NCBI GenBank assembly: GCA_937898445.1
Contig: CALEJY010000271.1
Span: 1-19,625 of the forward strand
Direction: 5' to 3'
Length of the DNA stretch: 19,625 nt
From: an uncultured Candidatus Melainabacteria bacterium
GTDB lineage: Bacteria; Cyanobacteriota; Vampirovibrionia; Gastranaerophilales; Gastranaerophilaceae
The position numbers and the translations under genes are program-made. Of the stretch, positions 19,087 to 19,625 are shown one piece after another. Positions within the stretch are counted from its first letter, which is position 1; each line of letters starts with the position of its first letter. Below the pieces are notes generated by a model, which worked only from the letters and a program-made list of their open reading frames with translations, was not told the origin of the DNA and searched no databases.

Positions 19087-19625
19087 CTATGATTGTTTCA
19101 AAACAACATTCAAAATCGTATCTGTAACATAGAAACAAGCATCAAAAGCGTTTTCAATCTCTTTATACATATCTCTAAGTTTGATAACTTCAAGAGCTTC
19201 GTATTTACCAGAGAAAAGATTTCCCATTGCACGACGGTGAATTTCATCCCCGTGAGCTTCGATTTCTTTCATTTCAATGTTCAATTTAGTAATTTTTTCA
19301 ACATCAGAAACTTTTTTGAAAAGTTTAACGATTTCAGCAAGTTTGTCAGTTGCTTGAACTAAAGTTAAAGCCTGTTCTTTCATTTCGTCAGTGTAATCAT
19401 TTAATCTGTACACTTCCAAATTCAAGCAGGCTTTTACGATTTTTTTAGTAATTTTATTTAATTGTACCGCAATTGTTTGAATATCTTCTCTTTCAATCGG
19501 GGTAATAAAACTTTTGTTTAATTGTTTCAAAACAGCTTTATACGAAAGTTTACCTTTCTTTTTGTATTTCAAAGCTTTCTCTTTGTATTCATCCGTCAAT
19601 TTATCGTGCATAATTTTGTCATAAA
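19087..19625 (-). CDS. DUF47 (PhoU-like) protein, N-terminus cut by right edge
   Basis: A helical DUF47 protein that normally partners PiT transporters and probably regulates or stabilises them. The family motif LNKSFITPIEREDI (about 32-45 counted from the ATG at 19611) is present, followed by long helices and ending ACFYVTDTILNVVLKQS. The frame stays open upstream to the window end (YDKI before the ATG), and full family members are about 205 residues, whereas only about 178 are visible, so the true start lies outside. Soluble, membrane-associated. It is followed 93 bases later by the PiT gene. Confidence 0.9.
   Translation of the reverse strand, partial: YDKIMHDKLTDEYKEKALKYKKKGKLSYKAVLKQLNKSFITPIEREDIQTIAVQLNKITKKIVKACLNLEVYRLNDYTDEMKEQALTLVQATDKLAEIVKLFKKVSDVEKITKLNIEMKEIEAHGDEIHRRAMGNLFSGKYEALEVIKLRDMYKEIENAFDACFYVTDTILNVVLKQS

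Overview
This is a low-GC, gene-dense bacterial window. The chromosomal part carries rpsF-ssb-rpsR, dapF, a PiT phosphate transporter with its DUF47 partner, a tRNA-Ser and several lineage-type hypothetical genes. EF-hand proteins without signal peptides, and a small protein with an 'INFG' motif near its N-terminus, recall gut Candidatus Gastranaerophilales (Melainabacteria/Vampirovibrionia). That placement is an inference from protein style, not from a marker phylogeny.

Region 1 (1 to about 5430) looks like one end of an integrated mobile element. It abuts the 3' end of a minus-strand tRNA-Ser(UGA). On the minus strand it has a cut-off P-loop replication-type gene (DUF3987-like), a HTH_17/excisionase-like gene overlapping it, and an XRE-family repressor. 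Divergent from the repressor is a tightly packed plus-strand five-gene operon: a family-1 uracil-DNA glycosylase, two small secreted proteins, a one-pass membrane protein with a large outer domain, and a superinfection-immunity-like three-pass membrane protein. The predicted promoter of this operon is covered by a perfect 9-bp inverted repeat, a natural operator for the repressor. A second minus-strand cluster (4190-5050) holds a membrane-anchored acidic protein, a solo LuxR-type HTH protein and a doubtful small ORF. Between it and the tRNA lie clustered direct and inverted repeats of the kind expected near an attachment site. No integrase is visible; it may lie beyond the left edge.

Region 2 (5430-11014) holds tRNA-Ser, a GNAT acetyltransferase, a small alpha/beta-barrel-type protein with an HxlR regulator upstream, an unrecognised 358-residue protein, a PAP2 phosphatase, an EF-hand plus glucosaminidase-like protein, and two unrecognised proteins.

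Region 3 (11031-13660) is a core plus-strand block: zinc-ribbon NUDIX hydrolase, dapF, then rpsF-ssb-rpsR ending in a strong terminator. The 71-residue gene at 10799 and the NUDIX gene both appear to be transcribed from a -10 box only a few bases before their ATG, so they are candidate leaderless mRNAs.

Region 4 (13660-19625) contains a class-2 UvrA-like ABC ATPase, an EF-hand protein, two small plus-strand genes separated by a long hairpin, a gene-free stretch with three hairpins, and a minus-strand operon of DUF47 protein (cut by the right edge), PiT transporter and a small 'INFG' protein.
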